64,000 nt of DNA from positions 4,964,001-5,028,000 of the forward strand of contig NZ_CP011456.1 of assembly GCF_001277295.1 (NCBI RefSeq), given 5' to 3'. The DNA is from Anabaena sp. WA102. GTDB taxonomy: Bacteria; Cyanobacteriota; Cyanobacteriia; Cyanobacteriales; Nostocaceae. The translations under genes were made by a program, and so were the position numbers. The notes under the pieces were generated by a model. It worked only from the letters and a program-made list of their open reading frames with translations. It did not search any database and was not told the DNA's origin. Positions 23,322 through 33,325 of the stretch are shown one piece after another (position 1 is the first letter of the stretch; every line of letters starts with the position of its first letter).

Positions 23322-25793
23322 CTAAGACTCAACACCTTGGGGTAATAACTCCCGTGTTTGCTGAGAACTAACTTGAACAATGCCATTTTCATCAACATCA
23401 ACAAGAGCAGTATCGCCATCTTTGATGCGTCCAGACAGAATTTCTTCCGCCAAACTATCTTCCAATAAGCGCATAATTGCCCGACGTAATGGCCTTGCAC
23501 CGTAGCTAGGACTGTAACCCTCAGTGATCAAGCGATCCTTGAAGCGGTCTGTGACTTCTAAGACAATGCCTTTTTCCGTCAACCTACCAAACACTTCCTT
23601 GAGCATGATTTCGGCGATTTGGGTAACTTCAACCTTGTTCAACTGACGGAAGACGATAATTTCATCTAACCGGTTCAGGAACTCAGGACGGAAGTAATTC
23701 TTCAGTTCCTCATTCACCAAAGAACGAATCCGGTTGTATTGAGATTCGTTAGCATCTTCAGCAAAATCGAAACCTATACCGCTACCACCTTTTTCAATGA
23801 CCTTAGAACCGATGTTGGAAGTCAAAATCAGCAAGGTGTTCTTAAAGTCCACCGTACGACCTTTTGCGTCAGTTAAACGCCCATCTTCCAAAATTTGCAG
23901 GAGCATATTGAAGACATCGGGGTGGGCTTTTTCGATTTCATCGAATAACACCACAGTGTAAGGACGACGACGGACAGCTTCTGTTAACTGACCACCTTCG
24001 TTGTAACCGACATAACCTGGAGGTGAACCGATCAATTTACTGACGGTGTGGCGCTCCATGTATTCGGACATATCTAAGCGAATCATGGCTTCTTCCGAAC
24101 CGAAGAAGTAGGAAGCCAAGGATTTCGCCAATTCAGTTTTACCTACCCCAGTTGGACCGGAGAAGACAAAACTAGCGATCGGCCGATTCGGATTTTTTAA
24201 CCCGACACGAGCGCGACGGATGGCTCTGGAAACAGCCTTAACAGCGTCTTCTTGACCGATGAGGCGCTGATGTAAGGTGTCCTCCATGTGCAGCAACTTC
24301 TCGGACTCAGATTCGGTAAGTTTGTTCACCGGTACACCTGTCCAAGAAGCGACAATGTGAGCAATGTCTTCTTCTGTAACTACAGGTTCAACGCCGTCAC
24401 CACTAGCACCGTTACTCTTGGTTTGAGCAATGGTGCGGATTTCGGCTTTGATTTCCATTTCCCGATCGCGCAATTCTCCCGCCCGATCAAAGTCCTGGGA
24501 ACGGACTGCATCATCTTTTTCTTTTAAGATTTGCCGTAGTTCCTTGTCTAATTCCTTGGCTGCTGGGGGCAGTTGGGAGTTAATCAAGCGCACCCGTGAA
24601 CCCGCTTCATCCATCAAGTCAATGGCTTTATCTGGCAAAAAGCGATCGCTAATATAACGATCAGACAATTTCGCCGCCGCTACCAATGCTTCATCGGATA
24701 TCTTCAGCTTGTGGTGTGCTTCATAGCGATCGCGCAAACCATATAAAATTTCTATTGTTTCATCAACAGAAGGTTCACCCACCATTACAGGCTGGAAGCG
24801 TCTTTCCAACGCTGCATCCCGTTCAATGTGCTTGCGGTACTCATCCAAAGTAGTCGCACCGATACATTGCAACTCACCCCGCGCCAAGGCTGGCTTGAGG
24901 ATATTCGCTGCATCAATCGCCCCTTCGGCTGCACCTGCACCAATTAAGGTGTGAACTTCGTCAATTACCAGGATGACATTACCCGCAGAGCGGATTTCAT
25001 CCATAATTTTTTTGAGACGTTCTTCAAATTCACCGCGATATTTAGTTCCTGCTACTAGCAAACCAATATCGAGAGTGACTACACGCTTATCTTCCAAGAT
25101 ATCGGGGATATCCTTACTAGCGATACGTGAAGCTAAACCTTCTGCGATGGCGGTTTTACCAACACCTGGTTCACCAATCAACACGGGATTGTTTTTCGTC
25201 CGGCGACCCAAAATTTGGATAACCCGCTCAATTTCCTTGGCGCGTCCCACCACAGGATCAAGCTTGTTATCTATAGCCATTTGGGTCAGATTCGATCCAA
25301 ACTCATCGAGAGTTGGGGTTTTAGTGCGACCAGAGGGGCCACCCGGCGTAACTTCCGCCGTTTCTCCCAACATCCGAATCACTTGGGTTCTCACCTTGGT
25401 CAAATCTACACCGAGGTTTTCTAGCACCCTGGCTGCGACACCTTCCCCTTCGCGGATCAGTCCCAACAGCAGATGCTCGGTACCAATGTAGTTATGCCCC
25501 AATTGGCGTGCTTCTTCCAAGGATAGTTCTAAAACCCGTTTTGCTCGTGGCGTAAACGGAATTTCCACGGCGACAAAGCCTGAACCCCGTCCTATGATTT
25601 TTTCAACTTCAATGCGAGCATCTTTGAGATTAACTCCCATTGATTTCAGCACCTTGGCGGCTACTCCTGTGCCTTCGCCAATCAGACCCAAGAGGATCTG
25701 CTCAGTTCCGACAAAGTTGTGACCTAAACGGCGGGCCTCTTCTTGGGCCAGCATGATTACCTTAATGGCTTTTTCTGTGAAGCGTTCAAACAT
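23322..25793 (-). CDS. clpC: ATP-dependent Clp protease ATP-binding subunit ClpC
   Basis: 823-residue AAA+ unfoldase that feeds substrates to ClpP. The N-terminal double repeat (MFERFTEKAIKVIMLAQEEA; then RAKRVLELSLEEARQLGHNY), the first Walker A (GEPGVGKTAIAEGL), a UVR-like middle segment and the second Walker A (GPTGVGKTELAKSL) are in the expected order. The frame is open 16 codons upstream of the chosen ATG at 25793, which matches the family start. It is single, with its own terminator. A 560-base gap upstream holds a decayed gene fragment. Confidence 0.97.
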   Translation of the reverse strand: MFERFTEKAIKVIMLAQEEARRLGHNFVGTEQILLGLIGEGTGVAAKVLKSMGVNLKDARIEVEKIIGRGSGFVAVEIPFTPRAKRVLELSLEEARQLGHNYIGTEHLLLGLIREGEGVAARVLENLGVDLTKVRTQVIRMLGETAEVTPGGPSGRTKTPTLDEFGSNLTQMAIDNKLDPVVGRAKEIERVIQILGRRTKNNPVLIGEPGVGKTAIAEGLASRIASKDIPDILEDKRVVTLDIGLLVAGTKYRGEFEERLKKIMDEIRSAGNVILVIDEVHTLIGAGAAEGAIDAANILKPALARGELQCIGATTLDEYRKHIERDAALERRFQPVMVGEPSVDETIEILYGLRDRYEAHHKLKISDEALVAAAKLSDRYISDRFLPDKAIDLMDEAGSRVRLINSQLPPAAKELDKELRQILKEKDDAVRSQDFDRAGELRDREMEIKAEIRTIAQTKSNGASGDGVEPVVTEEDIAHIVASWTGVPVNKLTESESEKLLHMEDTLHQRLIGQEDAVKAVSRAIRRARVGLKNPNRPIASFVFSGPTGVGKTELAKSLASYFFGSEEAMIRLDMSEYMERHTVSKLIGSPPGYVGYNEGGQLTEAVRRRPYTVVLFDEIEKAHPDVFNMLLQILEDGRLTDAKGRTVDFKNTLLILTSNIGSKVIEKGGSGIGFDFAEDANESQYNRIRSLVNEELKNYFRPEFLNRLDEIIVFRQLNKVEVTQIAEIMLKEVFGRLTEKGIVLEVTDRFKDRLITEGYSPSYGARPLRRAIMRLLEDSLAEEILSGRIKDGDTALVDVDENGIVQVSSQQTRELLPQGVES

Positions 25794-25886
25794 GGCATTT
25801 TTCCCATCACCTGCGTCGTGCCGGTATGCTGATTTTAGCACAGGCTAAAATTTTGGATATCTATATCAACAATAGTAGATATCCAA

Positions 25887-26050
25887 TTACGATGACACAG
25901 GTTGATCGGTTAATGAGTAGCTATTAATTACTTTTCCTGGGGTTTGTGTACTGAGGAGAGTGATATTACCAGCATTTTGGGGACTAAATCCAAACAATAG
26001 ACTATTGATGTTGCGATTTTTGTTAGTAGTCCCAAATAAACCTAGATATC
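25887..26050 (-). pseudogene. C-terminal fragment of an unrecognised gene
   Basis: The minus strand is open from an in-frame stop near 26050 to TAA at 25887 and reads GTTNKNRNINSLLFGFSPQN, then AGNITLLSTQTPGKVINSYS and LTDQPVSS. No start. The repetitive Asn, Ser and Thr text resembles a secreted beta-rich protein, but I cannot identify it. Confidence 0.4.
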
Positions 26051-26364
26051 ATAAAGTGTGTGGCAATGTCAAATTAATTGACTTAATGATAAGTTTTTTA
26101 TATAGATAAAAGTTTTAATAGAATATATTTTGATATAAAATCAGGACAAAAAATCTATTTTATCTTCATAAATGTGGTTAATAGTAGAGCTAATTTTTTC
26201 AAGTTTTGTTGTAAATTGTCAAAGCGGTAGTTATATCAAAAATTATTTGTGAGAATTATGTAACATACACGGAATTTATGTAAAATGGATAAGCTCTAAT
26301 ACTGTTTATTTATTTCCAGACAAATAGTACAATAATACTATTGTAGTGGACTCTGGTGGAACTT

Positions 26365-26931
26365 ATGTCTATACGTTTTAAATTCAATCCAGAGAAAGCA
26401 GTTGAAACGGCTGCTCTATTCTTGAAACTTCGCGGGAACAGGAATTCCATGAAGTATTTAGGACTTGTCAAGTTATTATACACAGCAGATCGTATTGCCT
26501 TTGAACGTTTAAATCAACCCATTACTGGTGATTCTTATGTAGCCATGAAATTTGGTCCAGTTTTGAGTAATGTTTATGACTTGATCAAAGGTAAAGACGA
26601 TAACAATATATGGTTTGAGTACATCTCAACTAATTTTAGTAATTACGAAGTTCAACTTAAAGCTGATCCAGGTATTAACCATCTTTCTAGAGTAGAGCTA
26701 AGAATTATTCAAGAGGTTTATGAGGCTGTTGGACATCTTAACCGTTTTGAATTAGCAGAGAAAACACACCAGGAATTCCCCGAATGGAAAACTCCTTTGC
26801 CAGCAGCAAAATCCGCCCCTATCTACATTGAAGAAATCCTTAGACAACTAGGTAAAAACGATGACGAAATTCGAGGTATCGGCGAAGAAGCAGAAAAAGA
26901 AGCCTTCTTGGATGCTTTATTAAATGCCTAA
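26365..26931 (+). CDS. Panacea (SocA/DUF4065-like) antitoxin
   Basis: 188 residues. The text KYLGLVKLLYTADRIAFERL, then SYVAMKFGPVLSNVYDLIKG is the core of the Panacea domain, a widely shared antitoxin domain that neutralises many unrelated toxins. The frame is open from a GTG at 26356, but the ATG at 26365 preceded by GGTGGA is better. Its last 8 bases overlap the next gene (ATGCCTAA), indicating coupling. Confidence 0.82.
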   Translation: MSIRFKFNPEKAVETAALFLKLRGNRNSMKYLGLVKLLYTADRIAFERLNQPITGDSYVAMKFGPVLSNVYDLIKGKDDNNIWFEYISTNFSNYEVQLKADPGINHLSRVELRIIQEVYEAVGHLNRFELAEKTHQEFPEWKTPLPAAKSAPIYIEEILRQLGKNDDEIRGIGEEAEKEAFLDALLNA

Positions 26932-27316
26932 CAATAACGTAAATCTTGGAGACACATTCCTTTTGGATACACCAAAAGGATTTCACTTATTTGTAGCCAT
27001 AGTACCGCTAACAATCACTAAATATCTGTTTGTAAATACAACCAAGCAGCTACCAAATTCGGATTTGTCTTGTATTATAAAACCTGGTATGGGTTCTCCT
27101 CCCTTCATAACTCAAGATTCGGTAATATACTATCGTCAACCACTCGAGATAGAATCAGCAAAAATTTTCAAATTGATTGCCAGCGGTGAATGTACTTCCA
27201 AAGGGAAATTTTCTCCAAATATACTTTACAAAATACAGTTAGGCGCAACCATTTCTGATGAGATTCCTATTGGGTATCAAAATATAGTGATAGATTATTT
27301 AAATTTAACAAGCTAG
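26924..27316 (+). CDS. Putative toxin paired with the Panacea protein
   Basis: 130 residues of unknown family: NVNLGDTFLLDTPKGFHLF, then VAIVPLTITKYLFVNTTKQL, a GSPPFITQDSVIYYRQP segment and a helical C-terminus. The GDxFLxDTP opening and strand-rich first half recall small barrel toxins such as MazF/PemK, but the match is weak. A homologue of identical length, broken by a MITE, is at 22401-22940, again behind a Panacea-like remnant. The toxin role is inferred from this pairing. Confidence 0.65.
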   Translation: MPNNNVNLGDTFLLDTPKGFHLFVAIVPLTITKYLFVNTTKQLPNSDLSCIIKPGMGSPPFITQDSVIYYRQPLEIESAKIFKLIASGECTSKGKFSPNILYKIQLGATISDEIPIGYQNIVIDYLNLTS

Positions 27317-27438
27317 TATTCAGCTAGTCAGCTAATGTTCGGTTTAGAGAACCCCACTTCTACAGGCAAAATTTTGTTAAAGTGAGGTTAAATGTCCCTT
27401 TTCAAGCACCCGCTGACTGCTGCATACTCATAGCCCTT

Positions 27439-27860
27439 TTAGACGTTAATCAACGATATGATGTTGCCAATCTCATAATCAAGATCAGCAAATTTTTGTT
27501 TATAACCTGCCAATATTCTTCTTAATTCTTCAGGAATATCATCATCTTCATTCTTGAGAATATAACCGTATTTAATGGCAGTGAGAACATTGACGATATA
27601 GATCAGATTAGTGAATTCTAAGACATTAGGAGCGATCGCTGGATCATCCTCACTACCAAAACTAAGTAGTGAGACAGAATTAATTACACAATGTCATTGC
27701 GTTAGCGCAGCGTGGCGTTAGCCATATGGAACGAAGTGAAATGAAGCAATTCCAAGGGTTGTGATTGCTTCCCTTCGCTCGCAATGACTGTAAATATTTT
27801 TGTCCAATTACTTACCACCGCGTAATGCCAAAGAATTATCGTCAATACCCTTAATTAATA
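27439..27860 (-). pseudogene. Gene of unknown function interrupted by a MITE
   Basis: The minus strand reads GDLLIKGIDDNSLALRGG up to the element, then SFGSEDDPAIAPNVLEFTNL, IYIVNVLTAIKYGYILKN and on to TAA at 27439. Removing 27665-27812 and one TA gives ALRGGSFGSEDD in frame. The 5' end runs into a hairpin repeat at 27860-27892, so the gene is also truncated. Family not recognised. Confidence 0.75.
27665..27812. mobile_element. MITE, AGTARTnGGACA family, copy C
   Basis: 148 bases with TA at 27663-27664 and 27813-27814. Ends AGTAGTGAGACAGAATTAAT and TTTTTGTCCAATTACT, with the same CATTGCG...CTCGCAATGA core as copies A and B. Confidence 0.85.
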
Positions 27861-27892
27861 GATCCCCGACTTCTTCGAGAAGTCGGGGATCT
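27860..27892. repeat. Perfect hairpin AGATCCCCGACTTCT
   Basis: A 15-pair stem with a 3-base loop (TCG), downstream of ctaB. A related larger hairpin built from the same GATCCCCGACTTCT arm lies at 42240-42302. There is no T run, so it is probably a dispersed repeat that may also act as an mRNA 3' end. Confidence 0.7.
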
Positions 27893-27914
27893 GGTATCTA
27901 TGTCCTGAGCATGA

Positions 27915-28865
27915 CTACAAGCGCATTTGATGAAGGACTGTACTCACTAAATGATGAGTAATGGGTAAACTATCTACCACCATTGCCAAACACAACAGCA
28001 TCATGTAGGAAATGGAATACAAAAATAACTCGCGGGCGATGGTTTTATCTTGGGGATTTTGCAACAACCGCCAAGATTTATGGACAAATACTCCCCCTAA
28101 AGTCAAGGCAATAACAGCATAGACAATGCCACTGGCGTGTAAGGGATAAAACAGTAAAATAGTCGCTGTGACAGTAATTACCGTATAAAACCAAATTTGC
28201 CTGACGGTTGCTTCATCGCCTACGACTACAGGTAACATGGGGATGCCTACCTTGGCGTAATCATCACGAATCATGAGCGCCAAAGCCCAGAAATGTGGAG
28301 GAGTCCACAAAAAGACAATGGCAAAAATTAGCCAAGCTGCCCAGCTTAAAGTATCTGTTACTGCTGCCCAACCGACTAGAGCGGGAATTGCCCCTGCTGC
28401 ACCACCAATGACGATATTTTGGGTGCTATGACGTTTGAGCCAGTGAGTATAGACTAAAACATAAAAGATGATGCCAGAGAAGGCTAAAAATGCTGCTAGA
28501 AGATTGGCGCATACCGTGAGGAGGGTAAAAGAAAGTACAGCTAGGGCGATCGCAAAAATTAAAGCATCCCGGGGTTGTATCTTCCCAGACGGCATAGGAC
28601 GGTGGCGCGTGCGTTCCATATCATAATCTATATCTCGGTCATAGATACAGTTAATAGTTTGGGCGCTGGCTGCTGCTAAAGTCCCACCAATCATCGTGAT
28701 AATTAACAACCAGGGATCTACCTCACCTTTGGCGGCTATCCACATACTCCCAGCAGTAGTAATTAACAGCAGGGGAATAATCCGGGGTTTGGTTAGCTGG
28801 TAGTAACTTTGAACGACTTGGAGAAATGTGTCGTGTTGACGACGAGAGACATTAGTCTCAATCAT
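27915..28865 (-). CDS. ctaB: Heme O synthase (protoheme IX farnesyltransferase)
   Basis: 316-residue UbiA-type membrane prenyltransferase that adds a farnesyl group to heme b to make heme O for cytochrome oxidase. The Mg-diphosphate motif NCIYDRDIDYDMERTRHRP lies at 72-90, with about eight further hydrophobic helices and a second acidic site (IRDDYAKVGIPMLP). It follows ctaA on the same strand with a 150-base gap and lies opposite the oxidase operon. Confidence 0.95.
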   Translation of the reverse strand: MIETNVSRRQHDTFLQVVQSYYQLTKPRIIPLLLITTAGSMWIAAKGEVDPWLLIITMIGGTLAAASAQTINCIYDRDIDYDMERTRHRPMPSGKIQPRDALIFAIALAVLSFTLLTVCANLLAAFLAFSGIIFYVLVYTHWLKRHSTQNIVIGGAAGAIPALVGWAAVTDTLSWAAWLIFAIVFLWTPPHFWALALMIRDDYAKVGIPMLPVVVGDEATVRQIWFYTVITVTATILLFYPLHASGIVYAVIALTLGGVFVHKSWRLLQNPQDKTIARELFLYSISYMMLLCLAMVVDSLPITHHLVSTVLHQMRL

Positions 28866-29015
28866 GTTGGGTCTTTTTCCTTATTTTTCAAGAACTGGTC
28901 AGCAAACCGCTGGCTGTGAGGACAGAGAAATGAGATTTTATGGATTTACGCCATGAGTTACAGCAGGAGTCACCGAGTCACGAGTAAAACTGGTTTTGAA
29001 TTTAGATTCTGTACC

Positions 29016-29984
29016 TTATTGATCTGGAATCTGCTGTAAGTTTGGTGACTGAGGAAGTAAACCATCCCGTAATGATAAAACTGTAAATACTACCAAAGTC
29101 CCCAGTAAAGTCGCACCGATAGCTTGGTGAGAAACAGTGAGAGGTTCAACTTGTAAATGTAGGCGGAAGGTAGCCACACCTAAGAGGAGTTGTAAAATCA
29201 ACAAACCACCAGCCATATTTGCCAGTTTTCGCAAAGTCGGGTGCAGTGCCGGTGTCCGCCAAGAAATGAAAACAACTGCTAAAGTAGCGATAGTTGGCGG
29301 TACTAAGCCAAAAATATGGCTGTACATGACATCACAAAGTTGATAGCGAGGCGCTGCTGCAAGCAGTTCTCCTGCCAAACATTGGTGTAAAGCCCAACGC
29401 GAACCTACTATTGCACCCAGTAAACTTTGCAAGTAGACACAAACAGCAGCAGTTAAACCCACCCAGGGCAACTTTCCTACTGTTCCCGTGCCTTGATAGG
29501 GGATCAAACTTGTACCGATAATTAACAAAGTGGTGAAAAATAGTAGTGCTGTTCCTAAATGGGCGGTAACGATATCAAACCGCAATAATTCAGTTACAGT
29601 CAGTCCTCCCAAAATCCCCTGGAAGACGATTAAAAACAGGGCAAATGTGGATGCCCAAGGTAGCCACTTGGGTAAATGTTGACGATGCCACCAGGATAAA
29701 CCACAAAGGGCGATCGCACTAAAGCCAATTAAAGCTGCATCTAGACGATGAAACCACTCCAAAAACACTTGGAGATTCATTTGTTTAGCTGGAACTAATT
29801 CCCCATAGCACAAAGGCCAGTCAGGGCAAGCAAGTCCAGCATTCATGACGCGGGTAGCACTGCCTATAGCCATCAAAATCAAGGTGGCTACGCATATTTT
29901 CCACACCAAGCGACGAATCATCTCCTGGGGCTGTTGTGCTACTATTGCCGCTTTATTTTGTTGTTCTAGGACAAATTCGTTCAT
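29016..29984 (-). CDS. ctaA: Heme A synthase
   Basis: 322 residues from MNEFVLEQQN; the frame is open 21 codons upstream but without family-like sequence. The protein oxidises the methyl group of heme O to give heme A. Visible are GLACPDWPLCYGE after the first helix, EWFHRLDAALIGF with a heme-ligand His, a second conserved THLGTAL-type helix and a C-terminal QAIGATLLGTLVV. About eight membrane helices. Divergent from ctaCDE. Confidence 0.93.
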   Translation of the reverse strand: MNEFVLEQQNKAAIVAQQPQEMIRRLVWKICVATLILMAIGSATRVMNAGLACPDWPLCYGELVPAKQMNLQVFLEWFHRLDAALIGFSAIALCGLSWWHRQHLPKWLPWASTFALFLIVFQGILGGLTVTELLRFDIVTAHLGTALLFFTTLLIIGTSLIPYQGTGTVGKLPWVGLTAAVCVYLQSLLGAIVGSRWALHQCLAGELLAAAPRYQLCDVMYSHIFGLVPPTIATLAVVFISWRTPALHPTLRKLANMAGGLLILQLLLGVATFRLHLQVEPLTVSHQAIGATLLGTLVVFTVLSLRDGLLPQSPNLQQIPDQ

Positions 29985-30339
29985 TAACAATACCTTCGGA
30001 CCGCTTGTGCTGGAAATTGAGAATTTTCTATTTTGATTTAGTGCCAACTTATATTCACCCTAACGTATAGGTCAGAATATGGAAATCAGCCTTCCCCTAT
30101 ACTTTGGATCACTTTAGCTAGTTTTCGCTGTAAGATTTCGTGCTGTTTTGCAGATGGAAATAATTAACCAATGGGAATTAATGGAAATTTCTGAAAATTT
30201 TTGCCTAATTGTCATCTAACCTGGGCAAGACAACTTATCTCCCTTGTACTCAAAATTGTGTTATTAATCGAAAAAATTAATAAAGATTTCAGACCAGCGG
30301 ACACTATATCTCATTCCCTGCACTACCTTAGTAAGTAGA

Positions 30340-30362
30340 GTTACTTTAAAAAGTGAAGTAAC
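30340..30362. promoter_or_regulatory. Inverted repeat in the ctaA-ctaC divergent region
   Basis: GTTACTT (30340-30346) and AAGTAAC (30356-30362) flank a 9-base spacer within a longer imperfect palindrome from AGTAAG to CTTACAG. It could be an operator or a small transcript hairpin for the divergent heme A and oxidase genes. A half copy of the GTAGGTTGGGTT repeat (30397-30428) lies beside it. Confidence 0.35.
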
Positions 30363-30477
30363 TTACAGATAAAAATGCCTTTACCATTTTTTGCTTTGTT
30401 GGGTTGCGCTGTCGCTTAACCCAACCTACGAATCGAAGGTATTGAGATAAAATAGTCAATTAATCACCAAATCAGCC

Positions 30478-31422
30478 GTGAAAATTCCAAATGCAATCTG
30501 GACATTACTCATTGGCATTGTCCTCACACTTGCCAGTCTCTGGTACGGTCAAAATCACGGTCTGTTACCTGTAGCGGCCTCCGACGAAGCCCCTTTGGTA
30601 GATGGTCTATTCAACACCATGATGACTGTTTCTACAGGCATATTTTTGATTGTTGAAGGTGTTTTAATTTACGCTGTTATTAGATATCGTCGTCGGGCTG
30701 GAGACAATGAAGATGGACCAGCCATTGAAGGTAATGTACCTCTAGAGATACTGTGGACAGCGATCCCCGCAATTATCGTTGTCGGTATTTCTCTCTACAG
30801 TTTTGATGTGTATAACAACATGGGTGGCTTTGATCCCCATTCGGCTCATGCTGCCCCGATGATGGAAGATGCCATGAATATGCCGGGAACGGCAATGGCT
30901 GCGACTGTACAAGTATCACAGTTAAAGACAAATTCTGATGAAGTTAAAAACCCGCCAGAATTGACCATTAACGTCACTGGACTCCAATATGCTTGGTTAT
31001 TCAACTATCCAGACACGGACGTAACAACGGGTGAACTGCATTTACCCATTGGCAAAACTGTGGAAATCAACATGACAGCTAACGATGTCATCCACGCTTT
31101 TTGGATTCCTGAATTTCGGGTGAAACAAGATGCTATTCCTGGTAGACAAACCCATTTGCGATTTACACCCAGAAAAGCGGGCGATTATGACCTAATTTGT
31201 GCTGAATTGTGTGGTCCATATCACGGGGTGATGAAAAGCCAAGTAGTTGTGGAGACACAGGAAGCTTTTGATAGTTGGATGCAAGAACAGCTAATTGCTG
31301 GTAAAGATATCCCTAATCAAGCGGTAGCTGTGAATTCTATGTCCATGACTGCCGATGAATTTCTCTCTCCTTACATCAAGGATATGGGCATTCACTCAGA
31401 AATTCTGCATCAAATTAAGTAG
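30478..31422 (+). CDS. ctaC: Cytochrome c oxidase subunit II
   Basis: 314 residues from a GTG start. An N-terminal hydrophobic segment and a second helix (50-70) anchor the protein; the cupredoxin domain holds the binuclear CuA site: His206, Cys241, Glu243, Cys245, His249, Met252 (CAELCGPYHGVM). An insert of about 35 residues rich in Met, Ala and His (DPHSAHAAPMMEDAMNMPG) precedes the cupredoxin domain. First gene of ctaCDE. Confidence 0.96.
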   Translation: MKIPNAIWTLLIGIVLTLASLWYGQNHGLLPVAASDEAPLVDGLFNTMMTVSTGIFLIVEGVLIYAVIRYRRRAGDNEDGPAIEGNVPLEILWTAIPAIIVVGISLYSFDVYNNMGGFDPHSAHAAPMMEDAMNMPGTAMAATVQVSQLKTNSDEVKNPPELTINVTGLQYAWLFNYPDTDVTTGELHLPIGKTVEINMTANDVIHAFWIPEFRVKQDAIPGRQTHLRFTPRKAGDYDLICAELCGPYHGVMKSQVVVETQEAFDSWMQEQLIAGKDIPNQAVAVNSMSMTADEFLSPYIKDMGIHSEILHQIK

Positions 31423-31459
31423 TTTGGGAATTGTAAGAGTTGCAGGGTTTACAAAATCA

Positions 31460-31611
31460 AGTCCCGGTTAATAAACAAAGTCCCCGCGAATAGAATATGG
31501 CTTCGCCACGCTCCGCGAACGCGGCTACACAAACAAAGTCCACCTGCGTGGACTAATAAAAATCAAGTTCATTTAACCCACGAAGGTGGGTTTCGCCTGT
31601 ATAGACGGGGT
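31460..31611. repeat. Multi-hairpin intergenic repeat between ctaC and ctaD
   Basis: Contains in series AAGTCCCCGCGAA, GCTCCGCGAACGCGG, the hairpin AGTCCACCTGCGTGGACT and the hairpin AACCCACGAAGGTGGGTT. It is a cyanobacterial intergenic hairpin cluster of the same general type as those at 33326 and 38862, but with different stem sequences. Confidence 0.7.
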
Positions 31612-31643
31612 TTTGAACCGCTCGGTTAACTCTTTTTTAAAAT

Positions 31644-33317
31644 ATGACACAAGCACAGTTAGAAGAAATTGCTAATGTCCCTAACCATGCTGAAGAACAT
31701 GGGGAAAGGCATTGGCGAGACTTTTTCGGTTTTAGTACAGACCATAAGGTGATTGGGATTCAATATCTGGTAACATCGTTTGTTTTTTACTGCATTGGCG
31801 GCGTAATGGCTGATTTGGTGCGGACAGAATTACGGACTCCAGAAGTGGATTTTGTCACGCCTGAAGTCTACAACAGCCTGTTTACACTCCACGCCACAAT
31901 CATGATTTTCTTGTGGATTGTACCAACAGGAGCAGGATTTGCTAACTATTTGATCCCATTGATGATTGGGGCGAGAGATATGGCATTTCCGCGCCTGAAT
32001 GCGGTAGCTTTTTGGATGGTTCCCCCAGCAGGTGTATTACTGGTTGCTAGTTTGGCTGTAGGTGATGCCCCGGATGCTGGTTGGACTTCTTACCCACCTC
32101 TGAGTTTGGTAACAGGCCAGGTGGGTGAGGGGATTTGGATTATGAGTGTGTTGCTATTGGGAACTTCTTCGATTTTGGGGGCGATTAATTTTCTCGTCAC
32201 CCTTTGGAAGATGCGTGTTCCTAGTATGGGCATCTTTCAAATGCCGTTGTTTTGTTGGGCGATGATTGCAACTTCGGCTTTGGTGTTGGTATCTACACCA
32301 GTATTAGCTGCGGCTTTGATTTTGCTGGGTTTTGATTTGCTGGCAGGAACAACGTTTTTTAACCCGACTGGTGGGGGAGATCCTGTTGTTTACCAGCATA
32401 TGTTCTGGTTCTATTCTCATCCGGCAGTTTACATTATGATTTTGCCTTTCTTTGGGGCAATTTCGGAAATTCTGCCAATTCATGCCCGTAAACCGATTTT
32501 TGGCTATAAAGCGATCGCTTTTTCATCCCTAGCTATCAGCTTCTTAGGCTTAATCGTCTGGGCGCATCATATGTTTACCAGTGGTGTCCCCGGTTGGTTG
32601 CGGATGTTTTTCATGATCACTACCATGATCATCGCTGTCCCCACTGGTATTAAAATTTTCGGTTGGTTAGCTACTATTTGGGGTGGTAAAATCCGCCTCA
32701 ACAGTCCCATGTTGTTTGCTATCGGCTTTTTAGCAACTTTTGTGATTGGTGGCATTAGCGGGGTAATGTTGGCAGCAGTTCCTTTTGATATTCACGTTCA
32801 CGATACTTACTTTGTGGTGGCACATCTCCACTATGTTTTGTTTGGTGGGAGTGTGTTAGGGATTTTTGCGGCTATTTACCACTGGTTTCCAAAAATGACG
32901 GGACGGAAACTGAACGAATTTTGGGGTCAGGTGCATTTTGCCCTCACCATGATTGGTTTAAATATGACTTTCTTACCCATGCACAAACTGGGATTAATGG
33001 GTATGAACCGCCGCATTGCGGAATATGATCCTAAGTTCACGACTTTGAATGAAATCTGTACCTACGGATCTTATATATTGGCGGTTTCGACGTTACCATT
33101 TATCATCAATGCGGTTTGGTGTTGGTTCTATGGGGAAAAAGCGGGCAATAATCCTTGGCAAGCGCTGACTTTGGAATGGATGACTTCTTCTCCTCCTAGT
33201 ATTGAGAATTTTGAAACTCTCCCGGTTTTGACTACTGGTCCCTACGATTATGGGGTGAGTGAGGAACGGGTGGAAACTGAACCTGTGTTAACTCCCCAAA
33301 CTGAATCAGCACTTTAA
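31644..33317 (+). CDS. ctaD: Cytochrome c oxidase subunit I
   Basis: 557 residues, 12 predicted helices. Heme and CuB ligands are visible in LFTLHATIMIFLWI, WFYSHPAVYIMILP (with the His-Tyr crosslink site), VWAHHMFTSG and VVAHLHYVLFGG. It houses heme a, heme a3 and CuB, where oxygen is reduced. Middle gene of ctaCDE. Confidence 0.98.
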   Translation: MTQAQLEEIANVPNHAEEHGERHWRDFFGFSTDHKVIGIQYLVTSFVFYCIGGVMADLVRTELRTPEVDFVTPEVYNSLFTLHATIMIFLWIVPTGAGFANYLIPLMIGARDMAFPRLNAVAFWMVPPAGVLLVASLAVGDAPDAGWTSYPPLSLVTGQVGEGIWIMSVLLLGTSSILGAINFLVTLWKMRVPSMGIFQMPLFCWAMIATSALVLVSTPVLAAALILLGFDLLAGTTFFNPTGGGDPVVYQHMFWFYSHPAVYIMILPFFGAISEILPIHARKPIFGYKAIAFSSLAISFLGLIVWAHHMFTSGVPGWLRMFFMITTMIIAVPTGIKIFGWLATIWGGKIRLNSPMLFAIGFLATFVIGGISGVMLAAVPFDIHVHDTYFVVAHLHYVLFGGSVLGIFAAIYHWFPKMTGRKLNEFWGQVHFALTMIGLNMTFLPMHKLGLMGMNRRIAEYDPKFTTLNEICTYGSYILAVSTLPFIINAVWCWFYGEKAGNNPWQALTLEWMTSSPPSIENFETLPVLTTGPYDYGVSEERVETEPVLTPQTESAL

Positions 33318-33325
33318 GGGATTGA

